A stretch of DNA of 48,843 nt from the NCBI GenBank assembly GCA_012519315.1, contig JAAYQM010000013.1, forward strand, positions 1 through 48,843. The letters run 5' to 3'. The notes below the pieces were generated by a model. It was not told the origin of the DNA, ran no database searches, and saw only the letters and a list, made by a program, of their open reading frames with translations. The position numbers were made by a program, and so were the translations under genes. Positions within the stretch are counted from its first letter, which is position 1; each line of letters begins with the position of its first letter. The stretch comes from Clostridiales bacterium. Its GTDB lineage: Bacteria; Bacillota; Clostridia; Oscillospirales; CAG-272. Of the stretch, positions 39,438 through 48,843 are shown piece after piece.

Positions 39438-39498
39438 ATCGGGCTTTTGTGCCCGCTCCTTTCATGATAAAACTAATGCTTAATGCAGATTCTAAGGT

Positions 39499-40185
39499 TT
39501 ATTTAGAGCGTTTTTTCTTGCTATGTTTCAGTTTTTCTGCCAGCTTGCGTCCCTGTTTGTGAGCTTCCTGCTCTTTTTTGTCCTCTATTCTGCGAAAGAA
39601 GTTGACAAATGCATATTTTGACTCCTTTATGGTCATTTCTTCATCGCCCTCAAGGCAGATCCAGATATAGCAGGAATAGATCAGCACGGCATTTAGCACC
39701 ATCCAGACAAGACCGAAAAGCCAAACGGGAGCGCTGAAATATTTGTACATATCATTGATAATCGGATGGTTGATAAGCATGATGATATTCAGCAGATAGT
39801 AGACAGCACCGAGAAAAAGATTGCGGACAGCCCGATCGGCAAGATGGTGCAGACCGGTTTCAACAGCGATTGCCCTGATGCCCGAAAGGGCGAAGTAAAG
39901 AAAGACCGCCTCAAAAAGCATGGTAATAGGAAGAATGTAAGTGGCGGCACTTTCTAAAGAGGCGTTGTTGATCTTCAAAAAACGGATGATTTCAAGAGCC
40001 AGGGAGGCAAGCCCGATTGCAAAAAGAGAAAAAAGGAGATACTTTGCCCCTTTGAATTGACGGTTGTAGACCGATAATTTAGTGATTCCCGCAAACATCA
40101 AAAGATATGCGAAAATATCGGTAAAACCAGGAAAAATGAAATTGATGCTCAGCAAAAAGCCTGTAAAGAGGAGCCCGAAACCCAT
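39499..40185 (-). CDS. Multi-pass membrane protein, unknown (related N-terminus to the 37980-39437 protein)
   Basis: ATG at 40185 has GGAG at good spacing; ORF-track start at 40218 lies in a hairpin loop with no RBS. Confidence 0.6.
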   Translation of the reverse strand: MGFGLLFTGFLLSINFIFPGFTDIFAYLLMFAGITKLSVYNRQFKGAKYLLFSLFAIGLASLALEIIRFLKINNASLESAATYILPITMLFEAVFLYFALSGIRAIAVETGLHHLADRAVRNLFLGAVYYLLNIIMLINHPIINDMYKYFSAPVWLFGLVWMVLNAVLIYSCYIWICLEGDEEMTIKESKYAFVNFFRRIEDKKEQEAHKQGRKLAEKLKHSKKKRSK

Positions 40186-40273
40186 AATAACTCCATATCG
40201 CTCCGCCAAAGCCTGCATTGAGGCTTTGGCGGGGAATTTTTCTGTTTATTTTTTATAGCGGACAATATGTCAA

Positions 40274-43027
40274 TTATTGACCGGATGCCCCCTTGTTCTG
40301 TCCGCAGCAGTTTTTGTATTTCTTGCCGCTGCCGCAGCTGCAAGGGTCGTTTCTGCCGATCTTTTCGGATTTTTTAACAACCGTTTTTGTTGCGGGAGGT
40401 CTGCCTCCCTCAAAGCCCTCTATCAGGGGCTTTGCTACTTCAACACGCTTAATAGGCTGTGGCTGCGGCTGGACGGTGAGAACCATGCGAACGGTTGATT
40501 CCCGGATATCGGCGATCATTTCATCAAACATTTCAGAGCCTTGAATGCGATATTCGCTGACCGGGTTGCGCTGCGCATAGGCATGGAGGCCGATGCTATG
40601 TTTTAATTCCTCCATGGCATCCAGGTGGTCCATCCACTTTTCGTCAACATTGCGCAGCAAAATTACACGCTCCACCTCACGCATGACATCGGCAGAGCCG
40701 AAAATGGCCTCCTTTGATTCATAGATAGCAAGGGCACGGTCGGTAAGCTTTTCTATAATGTCCTCACGAGTGAGGGAATCTAGCTCTTCCTTAGAATATC
40801 GGAGATCGTCGTCCGTGATAATGATGCCCTTGAAGTGCTCGTGCATTCCCTCAAGATTCCATGCGTGCTTATCCTCGTCGGCGGTGTAGAAATTGACGGT
40901 GTCCGCTATGCTGGAGGTGATCATGTTGATTATCTTGGACTTCAGGTCAACACCGTCAAGCACTTCCTGCCGCTGCTTGTAGATGACGGCACGCTGTTGG
41001 TTCATAACATCGTCATAGGTGAGCACGTTTTTACGGCGGTTAAAGTTTTGGTCCTCAATGCGTTTTTGTGCGGATTCGATAGAGTTTGACAGAATCCTTG
41101 CATCGATTGGAGTGCTGTCGTCAAGGCCAAGCCTGTCGACAAGCCCCATTATTCGATCGGCACCGAAAAGACGGAGCAGATCATCTTCAAGAGAGAGGAA
41201 AAAGCGGGATTCTCCGGGGTCGCCTTGACGACCGGAGCGTCCGCGGAGCTGGTTGTCGATACGTCGGCTCTCATGTCGCTCGGTGCCGAGAACAAAGAGA
41301 CCGCCGGCTGCGCGAACCTTATCCGCCTCGGGCTTTATCTGATCTTTATATTTTTCTAACAGCTCATTGTAGAGCTTGCGCACCGAAAGAACCTCTTCGT
41401 CCTCTGTCTCCGAAGTGCCGGTGGCAAGGGCGATGAGATCTTCGTCAATCCCCTGCTTGCGCATTTCATTTTTTGCCAAAAAGAGGGGGTTGCCTCCCAG
41501 CATAATGTCGGTACCGCGTCCGGCCATGTTGGTTGAGATGGTGACGGCCGAGGGCTTGCCTGCTTGGGCAATAATCTCCGCCTCTTTTTCGTGGTATTTT
41601 GCGTTAAGCACGGTGTGAGGAATGCCTTGTTGCTTTAGCTTTTTGGATAGTTCCTCCGATTTTTCGATGGATACGGTACCCACAAGAACAGGCTGCCCTT
41701 TTTCGTGGCATTCTATTATCTGCTCGATGATGGCTGCCATCTTGCCGGCTTTGGTTTTGTAGACGCAGTCCGGCCAATCATTTCGAATCATCGGCATGTT
41801 GGTGGGAACCTCTACAACATCAAGGTTGTATATCTCACGAAACTCGTTCTCCTCAGTTAGGGCTGTTCCGGTCATGCCCGAAAGCTTTTGGTACATTCTG
41901 AAATAATTCTGAAAGGTGATGGTGGCAAGGGTTTTTGATTCCTTTTCGATTTTTACCCCTTCCTTAGCCTCTATAGCTTGGTGCAGACCGTTGGAGTAGC
42001 GGCGCCCGGGCATGAGACGGCCGGTAAAGCTGTCAACAATGATGACGCTACCGTTCTTGACAACGTAATCAACGTCGATATGCATAATACCATGGGCGCG
42101 GATCGCCTGGTTGATATGATGGACAAGGGTGGCATGCTGCGGATCGGAGAGGTTTTCGATATTGAAGTACCTCTCGGCCTTTTTGATGCCGTTTTGAGTC
42201 AGGATAACGTTTTTTGCCTTTTCATCTACGATATAGTCTTCGCTTATGTCGTCGTTGGACTCCTTGTCGTCAAGCTCTCGGATAACATATTTCGAGCAGG
42301 AGCGAGCGAATTTGTCGGCAAGGTAATAAAGCTCGGTAGACTTGTCACCCTCGCCTGAAATAATAAGGGGGGTTCTCGCCTCGTCAATGAGAATGGAGTC
42401 CACCTCGTCTACAATAGCAAAGTTGTGTCCCCGCTGAACCATTCTTTCTTTATATATGACCATGTTGTCCCGCAAATAGTCAAAGCCAAATTCATTGTTT
42501 GTACCATAGGTGATATCTGCGGCATAGGCCTTCTTCTTTTCTTCATGTCTTTGTCCGTGGACGACAAGTCCGGTGGTAAGACCGAGAAAGCCGTAAACCC
42601 TGCCCATCTCCTCGCTGTCACGGCGGGCGAGATAATCGTTAACAGTAACGATATGTACCCCGCGACCGGTCAGAGCGTTCAAATAGGCGGGCATGGTGGC
42701 AACAAGGGTCTTACCCTCGCCGGTTTTCATCTCTGCAATGCGCCCCTGATGAAGAATGATACCGCCAAAGAGCTGAACACGGAAGGGACGCTTGCCGAGA
42801 ACCCTATCGGCGGTCTCTCTTACAAGAGCGAATGCGTCCGGCAAAATGTCATCCAGTGTCTCCCCGGCAGCAAGTCTCTCTTTCAGCTCGGCGGTGACAG
42901 AGGACAGCTCCTTGTCACTCATCTTCGCATACTTTGGGGCAAGGCTTTCTATTTTATCAACGATTGGAACGAGTTTTTTGATTTGCTTTTCGCTGTACGT
43001 TCCGAAAATTTTTGTCAATATGCTCAT
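40274..43027 (-). CDS. secA: Preprotein translocase subunit SecA
   Basis: AEMKTGEGKTLVATMPAYLNALTGRGVHIVTVNDYLARRD; SEC-C motif GRNDPCSCGSGKKYKNCCG. Confidence 0.98.
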   Translation of the reverse strand: MSILTKIFGTYSEKQIKKLVPIVDKIESLAPKYAKMSDKELSSVTAELKERLAAGETLDDILPDAFALVRETADRVLGKRPFRVQLFGGIILHQGRIAEMKTGEGKTLVATMPAYLNALTGRGVHIVTVNDYLARRDSEEMGRVYGFLGLTTGLVVHGQRHEEKKKAYAADITYGTNNEFGFDYLRDNMVIYKERMVQRGHNFAIVDEVDSILIDEARTPLIISGEGDKSTELYYLADKFARSCSKYVIRELDDKESNDDISEDYIVDEKAKNVILTQNGIKKAERYFNIENLSDPQHATLVHHINQAIRAHGIMHIDVDYVVKNGSVIIVDSFTGRLMPGRRYSNGLHQAIEAKEGVKIEKESKTLATITFQNYFRMYQKLSGMTGTALTEENEFREIYNLDVVEVPTNMPMIRNDWPDCVYKTKAGKMAAIIEQIIECHEKGQPVLVGTVSIEKSEELSKKLKQQGIPHTVLNAKYHEKEAEIIAQAGKPSAVTISTNMAGRGTDIMLGGNPLFLAKNEMRKQGIDEDLIALATGTSETEDEEVLSVRKLYNELLEKYKDQIKPEADKVRAAGGLFVLGTERHESRRIDNQLRGRSGRQGDPGESRFFLSLEDDLLRLFGADRIMGLVDRLGLDDSTPIDARILSNSIESAQKRIEDQNFNRRKNVLTYDDVMNQQRAVIYKQRQEVLDGVDLKSKIINMITSSIADTVNFYTADEDKHAWNLEGMHEHFKGIIITDDDLRYSKEELDSLTREDIIEKLTDRALAIYESKEAIFGSADVMREVERVILLRNVDEKWMDHLDAMEELKHSIGLHAYAQRNPVSEYRIQGSEMFDEMIADIRESTVRMVLTVQPQPQPIKRVEVAKPLIEGFEGGRPPATKTVVKKSEKIGRNDPCSCGSGKKYKNCCGQNKGASGQ

Positions 43028-43289
43028 TTTTTCAGTGCGCCGGCAGGCGCTCCCCCTGATTAAAGTGATTATTGTAAGTTCATCAAAATATTATACAATA
43101 AATTAACCAACATTGCCAGAATATTTTGTAAATTTATTTCGTATGGCGGAAATATCGCCGGTTTTTATGGAAAAAAGAGAAAATTTATCAGTTTTGGCTC
43201 TTTTCCTTTTGCGGTCTGTATTGCATTTGAGCGGATGTAGAGGTATAATAACTTGTGATAATTCAGAAAAAGATAGTAAAAGGTAATAT

Positions 43290-43793
43290 ATGAGCAGCAT
43301 AAATATTGTTCTTCACCAACCGCAGATTCCACAGAATACCGGCAACATTGCCCGCACCTGCGCCGCTACAGGAGCCTCACTTCATTTGATCGGGCCTCTC
43401 GGCTTTACGATAGACGATCGCAAGCTGAAGCGTGCCGGGCTTGATTATTGGCATAGTCTGGACATTGCTTTTTATGACAGTCTTAAGGATTTTTACGCAA
43501 AAAACCCGGATGCCCGAGAAAACACATACTATTTCACAACAAAGGCTAACCGCACCTATGCGGCGGCAGATTATCCGAAACGGGTTTATCTCATGTTCGG
43601 CAAGGAGACGGCGGGTCTGCCCGAGGAGCTTTTGCGGGAGAAATATGAGTTTTGCGTGCGAATTCCGATGCGGGAGGGGCAGCGCAGCCTTAATCTGTCA
43701 AATACCGTTGCAATTGCCGTCTATGAGGTGTTGCGCCAGCATAATTTTCCCGGACTCTTAAACGAGGGTAGACTGACAGGCTCGCCCGAATGA
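43290..43793 (+). CDS. trmL: tRNA (cytidine(34)-2'-O)-methyltransferase
   Basis: IVLHQPQIPQNTGNIARTCAATGASLHLIGPLGF; MFGKETAGLPEELL; RSLNLSNTVAIAVYEVLRQ. Confidence 0.92.
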   Translation: MSSINIVLHQPQIPQNTGNIARTCAATGASLHLIGPLGFTIDDRKLKRAGLDYWHSLDIAFYDSLKDFYAKNPDARENTYYFTTKANRTYAAADYPKRVYLMFGKETAGLPEELLREKYEFCVRIPMREGQRSLNLSNTVAIAVYEVLRQHNFPGLLNEGRLTGSPE

Positions 43794-43872
43794 TAAAATA
43801 CAGGCTCGATAGGTTTATCGTCAATGTTGAGAAAGCTTAAAGGCGAAAGGATCTGTTCCAAATCAATAAAAT

Positions 43873-43912
43873 AAAAAACGCCTATGAAAAGGGATTTTTA
43901 CAGGCGTTTTTT
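43873..43912. terminator. Bidirectional terminator
   Basis: AAAAAACGCCT...AGGCGTTTTTT between convergent genes. Confidence 0.85.
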
Positions 43913-43937
43913 GCTTTTGCGGTTATGAGTTTTTGTT

Positions 43938-45683
43938 TTATTTAGAGTTGTCATCAAGTGCATAGGCCTCTCCGCAGACTATATCATAGGTGAGAAGATC
44001 AAAGAGAGGGATACTGTCTGTCGAATCGTCCGCATTTGTCGAATAAAGGGGATTTGATTCAAATTGGCTGAGGATTGCCGTATTTACCTTGGATAATGGG
44101 GCGCCTGCTGATTTTAACACAAGACCGGGAAGGTAGAATTCTGAGAAAATTCGGCTTGTGTCAATGTCGGGGCGCTCTTTATTGCTGTAGACGATGAATT
44201 GCTGCTTGTAAAGAATTTCGCAGTTTGAGGCATTCAGACCTAAATTCTCATAAAACAAGCTCTCACTTGAGAAAAAGGGAAAGTGGTCGCCAACAAAGAC
44301 GAGAATAGTCTCCTCCTCAAATTTTTCAAGCCAGAGGACGAAATCGTGTAAAGCGTCGGAGGATGTCTTGATTGCATTTAGATAAACCTCAAATTCCAGG
44401 GTGTCGTCCTCGCTGATATATGGCTGATGGTTTTGCATAGTGGTGGTGAAAATATAATTTGGCGCATTGTCCTTCCTCAATAGAATGGACTTGATGGCGT
44501 TATAGGCGGTACTGTCGTTGATATAGTCGCCGTAATATTCGGGTGTAATGCCGAGGTCATCAAAATCGGTGTCAAAAATCAGCTCATGAAAACCATAGCG
44601 AGGGTAAAAATCGTCCCGATTGTAAAAGCTTTTGCTGAAAGGGTGAATATAGCTGGTATAATAACTTGCATCGGATAGAGAGCGCGCAATGCTGTAAGTC
44701 TTTTTTGTATCCTTTATGAGATAGTGAGGGATGGTGGCATTTTGCAGGCTTTTAACAGGAAGACCTGTGATAAGCTCAAATTCTGCACGGGCGGTATAGC
44801 CGCCAAAGGTGGGAGAAAAGAGGTAGCCGGTTGCGGTCGTTTCCATATTTGTCACTGCATCAAAGCCGCGATAGACATCGCTGTCTATCTCTAAAGAAGG
44901 AAAGCAGCGAAAGTCACTGAAGGACTCGCAAGCAATGAAGATGATATTCGGACGCTTGCCTTGATCGGAAGGGGCAAACTTCTCTGTAAGGGAGTTTATG
45001 GCGTTTGCGTTGTAATTATCAGGCTCCGAAACAATACTTGCGATCGATTCGGCAGAGGATTGGAGCAGGTTGGCAAGGAAGCTGTTATTCGCGTATTTTT
45101 CGTTGGCGGCAAAGCTGTTTGTGGAGGGTCGTGTGTCCACATCAAAGGCGCGGTATAGGTACCCCGATATTCTTGGAGACAGAATAATCCAAAAAGCGGC
45201 TACCATTATAAGGATGCCTGAGATCCGAAGGGAAAGCGGCTTGCTTTCGATTCTTATTTTAAGGCGCGCGCAGGCAACCGCATAGGAGACAAGAGTGATT
45301 AAATTAACAACCATCCAGATGTGAATGCTGATATTCGCAAATCTGGCGATATCTGCCGCATTGCCGACCATGGTGATATCGGTGATGAGGAAGTGGCTGG
45401 AGCTTACCGAATGCTTAAAATATTCTACAAGGGAGAGAATGTAGAGAAGACCGCCGACTATAATTATTGAAATATACAGCTTTTTAAAAAGGATGGTGAG
45501 AGAAAAAAGAAGCAGGGAGATAAACAGAAGATTAAAAATTATCACCGTTGGACGACGAAGTATGAAGGTCAGCGTATCATTGAGGCTTTGGGTGCTGTTT
45601 ATTTCAGCTAAAAATACGATGTAAAAGGGTAGCAGAGCGATCAGTATGATTGATACCCACTTATTTGTTAATGTAATTTTCAA
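43938..45683 (-). CDS. LTA synthase family / sulfatase-like phosphoglycerol transferase
   Basis: N-terminal TM segments, PNIIFIACESFSDFR, TFGGYTARAEFELITGLP, FVGDHFPFF. Confidence 0.88.
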   Translation of the reverse strand: MKITLTNKWVSIILIALLPFYIVFLAEINSTQSLNDTLTFILRRPTVIIFNLLFISLLLFSLTILFKKLYISIIIVGGLLYILSLVEYFKHSVSSSHFLITDITMVGNAADIARFANISIHIWMVVNLITLVSYAVACARLKIRIESKPLSLRISGILIMVAAFWIILSPRISGYLYRAFDVDTRPSTNSFAANEKYANNSFLANLLQSSAESIASIVSEPDNYNANAINSLTEKFAPSDQGKRPNIIFIACESFSDFRCFPSLEIDSDVYRGFDAVTNMETTATGYLFSPTFGGYTARAEFELITGLPVKSLQNATIPHYLIKDTKKTYSIARSLSDASYYTSYIHPFSKSFYNRDDFYPRYGFHELIFDTDFDDLGITPEYYGDYINDSTAYNAIKSILLRKDNAPNYIFTTTMQNHQPYISEDDTLEFEVYLNAIKTSSDALHDFVLWLEKFEEETILVFVGDHFPFFSSESLFYENLGLNASNCEILYKQQFIVYSNKERPDIDTSRIFSEFYLPGLVLKSAGAPLSKVNTAILSQFESNPLYSTNADDSTDSIPLFDLLTYDIVCGEAYALDDNSK

Positions 45684-45872
45684 CCTAATGCCTCCAGAAT
45701 AATGGTTTGAGATATTTATTTGTTAAAGCATTGATAAACTATTCTTTAGTTCGTGCATCATGTAGTGAGAAATAATTTTATCAGCTTTATTATACTCTTT
45801 TTTCTCGCTATTGTAAAGACTTATTGCCATTTTTAGAGACAGAGGATGACACAGACTCCCAATACTCGGCAA

Positions 45873-45908
45873 AGGAATGTCCGTACGTAAAGTCGTACGG
45901 ACATTCCT
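45873..45908. repeat. Perfect inverted repeat, 15-bp arms
   Basis: AGGAATGTCCGTACG-TAAAGT-CGTACGGACATTCCT. Confidence 0.85.
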
Positions 45909-45959
45909 ATATATGGAGGGTTGGTATGATTTGCAGCTTTTATATTATTATATACCAGA

Positions 45960-46610
45960 TTATATACCAGGAAGAATGCAATCATTCTTTTTTGCGAATA
46001 TTTTTGCATATTCGACGATAACATCGGCCGTTCCCTCAATGCCGAGAACTGAGCTGTCAATGGAAAGATTGTAGTTTTCCCGCAATCCCCATTTTCGCCC
46101 GGTATAAAAATTGTAATAACTTATGCGGCGGCGGTCGACCTTATTCATCATATCAAGAGCTTCGGTTGAGGAGACATTGTTCTGCTGTATGACCTGCTGC
46201 TTTCGAAACTCGGTATTCGCGTATAGGAAGACAGAGATTCGACCCGGATGCTCCCGCAGCACATAGTCGGCGCATCTGCCGACTATCACGCAGGGCGCGG
46301 TCTTTGCAAGATTTTTTATAATATCCGATTGGGTGATGAATAGCTGATCGTTGATCGGAAGAAGATTGCTGAGGGTCGAGTTGCTGGCATAGATTGATGA
46401 GCCGAGAGCAAGGGTGTAGAGCAGGCTGTTTGGCGCTTTTTCGTCGGCACTCATCAGCACATCCGGACTCATTTCCTTGATATTTGCCGACATTGTAATC
46501 AATTCTTTATCATAAAGATCAATGCCGAGCTTTTTTGCAATATGTTGTCCGATGGCGCGACCGGCACTTCCGTATTGACGGGCGATGGTGATGACAACGT
46601 GATGGCTCAT
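45960..46610 (-). CDS. Cytidylate kinase-like family protein
   Basis: VVITIARQYGSAGRAIGQHIAKKLGIDLYDKELI; CVIVGRCADYVL. Confidence 0.85.
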   Translation of the reverse strand: MSHHVVITIARQYGSAGRAIGQHIAKKLGIDLYDKELITMSANIKEMSPDVLMSADEKAPNSLLYTLALGSSIYASNSTLSNLLPINDQLFITQSDIIKNLAKTAPCVIVGRCADYVLREHPGRISVFLYANTEFRKQQVIQQNNVSSTEALDMMNKVDRRRISYYNFYTGRKWGLRENYNLSIDSSVLGIEGTADVIVEYAKIFAKKNDCILPGI

Positions 46611-46732
46611 TTTTTTACCTCTGATATTCGAAGATTTATAAATCCCTTATCTTAAATAGTTTATAGCACTATTATATCAAAAAACTGATATTTGTAAATA
46701 GTTTTTGTTAAATATTAATAAAAATTTTAATT

Positions 46733-47674
46733 TCACACAAATTCAGTCATGATTATTTTATCGCAGTATTCAGGAGAATATCTCCATTTATCGATATGGG
46801 TTGTTGTTGTAGTGTCAATAAAATATTTTGGTGGGCGAATGGGAAGCTCCTCTTTATGGGTATCGATGATAACAAGCTTTATTTTCATGCGCTCGGGAAT
46901 GATGTTTTTAATATAAACGGCAGCCGTTTGCCCCGGGGAGATGCCGGGGCGCAGCTCTGCAAGACCTGCCAAATTTGGCGTAAGCTCTACAAAAATGCCA
47001 TAGCTCTCGATACTTCGTACTATCCCGGCAACCGTCTGCCCCGGTGAAAATAGAACGGCATTTTCCTCCCATGTTCCGAGAAGCTCCCGATGGGTGACAA
47101 AGATTCTCTCGCTTGCAGAATCGATGCTTTTAATAACAACTTTTATGTATTCGCCGATTAAAAAGCGGTCTCGGGGATGAGAGATGCGTGATACAGAAAT
47201 GCAGTCGACCGATAAAAGGGAGATAATACCGCATCCGATGTCCACAAAAGCGCCAAATTGCTCCATGTGGGTGATTTTTGCCGGAATTATGTCTCCGCAT
47301 ATAAGAGAGGAGATGTAGTTCATGGTGCATTCGTTTTGTGCGGCCCGCCGGGAGAGAATCGCGCGTAGCTGCCCGTCCGGCGCTCGCTCAAAGCCGATCA
47401 CCTTAAAGCAAACGGCCTTTCCTACCCTTGTGATGATGGCGATATCCTTAATTTCCTCTCCTTTCCCACATTTTTGAACCTCGTTTTTAGGCATAATGCC
47501 CTGCATTCCGTATAAATCAATATGCAGATTCAGCTCTTCGTCGCACATAAGAGCTGTGGATTCCAGTATTTTTCCCTGCTGCATTGCGCGCTCAAGTCCG
47601 GTAAGACTTGATATGTACTCTCTGTTTTCCGGGGTCTGTATAAGCATTCCTTCAGGTTTGTACAAGTTTGCCAT
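46733..47674 (-). CDS. S1 RNA-binding domain protein (RpsA-like)
   Basis: CGDIIPAKITHMEQFGAFVDIGCGIISLLSVDCIS...; second S1 motif PGQTVAGIVRSIESYGIFVELTPNLAGLAEL. Confidence 0.82.
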   Translation of the reverse strand: MANLYKPEGMLIQTPENREYISSLTGLERAMQQGKILESTALMCDEELNLHIDLYGMQGIMPKNEVQKCGKGEEIKDIAIITRVGKAVCFKVIGFERAPDGQLRAILSRRAAQNECTMNYISSLICGDIIPAKITHMEQFGAFVDIGCGIISLLSVDCISVSRISHPRDRFLIGEYIKVVIKSIDSASERIFVTHRELLGTWEENAVLFSPGQTVAGIVRSIESYGIFVELTPNLAGLAELRPGISPGQTAAVYIKNIIPERMKIKLVIIDTHKEELPIRPPKYFIDTTTTTHIDKWRYSPEYCDKIIMTEFV

Positions 47675-47786
47675 ATTTTTACCTCCGCTCCGAGTTTTTA
47701 AATGATGTTATTTCACTTTTGCTAAGATATTACTGTAACATCATATGGCCGGACAGAGAAAATTATGACAAGCCGTCCTAAAAAGG

Positions 47787-47836
47787 ATATAGTCAGAGAA
47801 ATTAAGCGGCTTTTTATGCTTAATTCTCTGACTATA
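47787..47836 (-). terminator. Probable terminator hairpin (20-bp stem with one bulged A)
   Basis: ATATAGTCAGAGAaATTAAGC...GCTTAATTCTCTGACTATAT; on the minus strand followed by CCTTTTT. Confidence 0.5.
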
Positions 47837-47905
47837 TTTATTATGGTTCGGTTATAGGATTGTTGCCAATATTGCGCTTGCGCACAGGTGAAAACAGGTA
47901 TATGT

Positions 47906-48843
47906 CTATATCAGCTTTAAATAGATGCTCTCCCCGCGCTTGCGCGGAAATGTGTGTAAGAGAAGACTAAGCAGTGTAAAGAGGATTGCAATAGCGATAA
48001 GGACAATATCGGCTATTTCAGTTTTGATAAATCCGATGCCTATTGCTCCTGCAAAGCCGACCGTCATAGGTACAAGCACCCCGAATATGGACGCCATGGA
48101 TTGCTTGACAACAGAAACCTCGCTTGTCCATTTGAAATTAGGGAATAGAAGGTTTACGCATATACCGAAAAGGGCGGTTAAGAAACAAAAGAGCAGCGGG
48201 ATCAGGAAGGTCATTATGCTTTTAAAGAGATCCAGCTTAAGGGCAAAAATAACCAGCGGCGCATTAATCAGAACGGTCGGAACGGTAAGTGTAAGGGTGA
48301 AAAGTATTTTTGCGCTAAAGACGGTCATTGCCGAGACCGGAAGGGATTTCAGCAAGGGGAAGGCCTTTCCCTCCATGGAGAGAGAGATGGCGGCGGGGTT
48401 TGTCATTCCGACAATTGACGCTATGAGCAGGGGAACAATGGCGCCGATTTTTTGTGATACTTCGGGAATTTTGAACAGCTCATCGAGCATGGCGTTTCCG
48501 CCGAAAAGAAGGACGACGGATAACAAAAAGACCATGACCACCCCGACAATTGTATTCACAACATAAATAGGAGAGGCGAAATATCGGCGAGCTTCCTTGA
48601 GATAAAGGGTATGGAGTGCGGATTTTGTCCTTGTCTGTTTTGCGTACCCTTGGTTGATATCGAATTTGCTTCGGGTGGCGGTGGTAGTGAGATAGGTGCG
48701 AAAAGTTCGAAAAACCTTTGTTACGATCAGGGCAAAGAGGGCAAAAGGAGCTACGGAAAGCAGGAAAAACGCAAAGAACGCTAAAAGATTACCCTTAGAT
48801 GTGGCAGCGACAAAGAGGGCTGCCGGGGGATACATTCTGTTGA
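47906..48843 (-). CDS. ABC transporter permease (ABC-2-like), truncated at window end
   Basis: Multiple TM segments; frame stays open past ATG 48835 to the window edge. Confidence 0.7.
   Translation of the reverse strand, partial: NRMYPPAALFVAATSKGNLLAFFAFFLLSVAPFALFALIVTKVFRTFRTYLTTTATRSKFDINQGYAKQTRTKSALHTLYLKEARRYFASPIYVVNTIVGVVMVFLLSVVLLFGGNAMLDELFKIPEVSQKIGAIVPLLIASIVGMTNPAAISLSMEGKAFPLLKSLPVSAMTVFSAKILFTLTLTVPTVLINAPLVIFALKLDLFKSIMTFLIPLLFCFLTALFGICVNLLFPNFKWTSEVSVVKQSMASIFGVLVPMTVGFAGAIGIGFIKTEIADIVLIAIAILFTLLSLLLHTFPRKRGESIYLKLI

Noticed and set aside
40203-40232. Hairpin CCGCCAAAGCCT-GCATTG-AGGCTTTGGCGG with ATG 40218 in its loop, suggesting start-codon sequestration
   Set aside because: The better start is 40185 with a proper GGAG; the hairpin is more simply intergenic after secA
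42425-43063. 212-aa plus-strand ORF opposite secA
   Set aside because: Antisense to a highly conserved secA coding frame; no family resemblance
45947-45970. Tandem 12-bp repeat ATTATATACCAG x2 at the 3' end of the cytidylate-kinase-like gene
   Set aside because: Only two copies, AT-rich; likely simple local duplication around the stop codon
47925-48566. 213-aa plus-strand ORF opposite the ABC permease
   Set aside because: Antisense shadow; low-complexity-like composition and no RBS
1-48843. CRISPR arrays, tRNA/rRNA genes, transposases, integrases, prophage modules
   Set aside because: None recognised on either strand; the superinfection-immunity-like gene alone is not evidence of a prophage

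Overview
This looks like a chromosomal segment of a Gram-positive anaerobe, most likely Clostridia (inferred from gene content, RBS style and a T-box). Every product name is my own reading of the translations; no database search was run.

Main blocks:
(1) ~600-13920: a plant-glycan/rhamnose-type locus with a GHL6/fucosidase-like protein, an orphan sugar-binding lipoprotein, a duplicated-domain surface protein, an AraC regulator, a metallo-beta-lactamase-fold lipoprotein, a sugar isomerase/epimerase, a GH78 rhamnosidase and a DUF4091 protein.
(2) 14066-15883: hybrid cluster protein plus rubredoxin.
(3) 16309-20383: a GntR-RCK_C (BusR-like) regulator and an OpuC/Osm-type osmoprotectant ABC importer. 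The ATPase has an in-frame TAA at codon 13, which the supplied ORF track hides.
(4) 20618-31201: cupin, degenerate E2-like acyltransferase, permuted-papain-like protein, two-component system, HtrA, RuvX, QueA and an M3 peptidase.
(5) 31495-33364: split transketolase.
(6) 33634-33986: a superinfection-immunity-like mini membrane protein followed directly by a c-di-GMP-I-like riboswitch and terminator, with no same-strand gene downstream.
(7) pheST with a T-box, two related membrane proteins, SecA, TrmL, an LTA-synthase-like protein, a cytidylate-kinase-like protein, an S1-domain protein and a truncated ABC permease.

Best leads: the orphan 3'-UTR-type c-di-GMP riboswitch, the interrupted c-di-AMP-linked osmolyte importer, a matched pair of AraC-type operators at the same distance from their -10 boxes, and a folded-looking transketolase leader.
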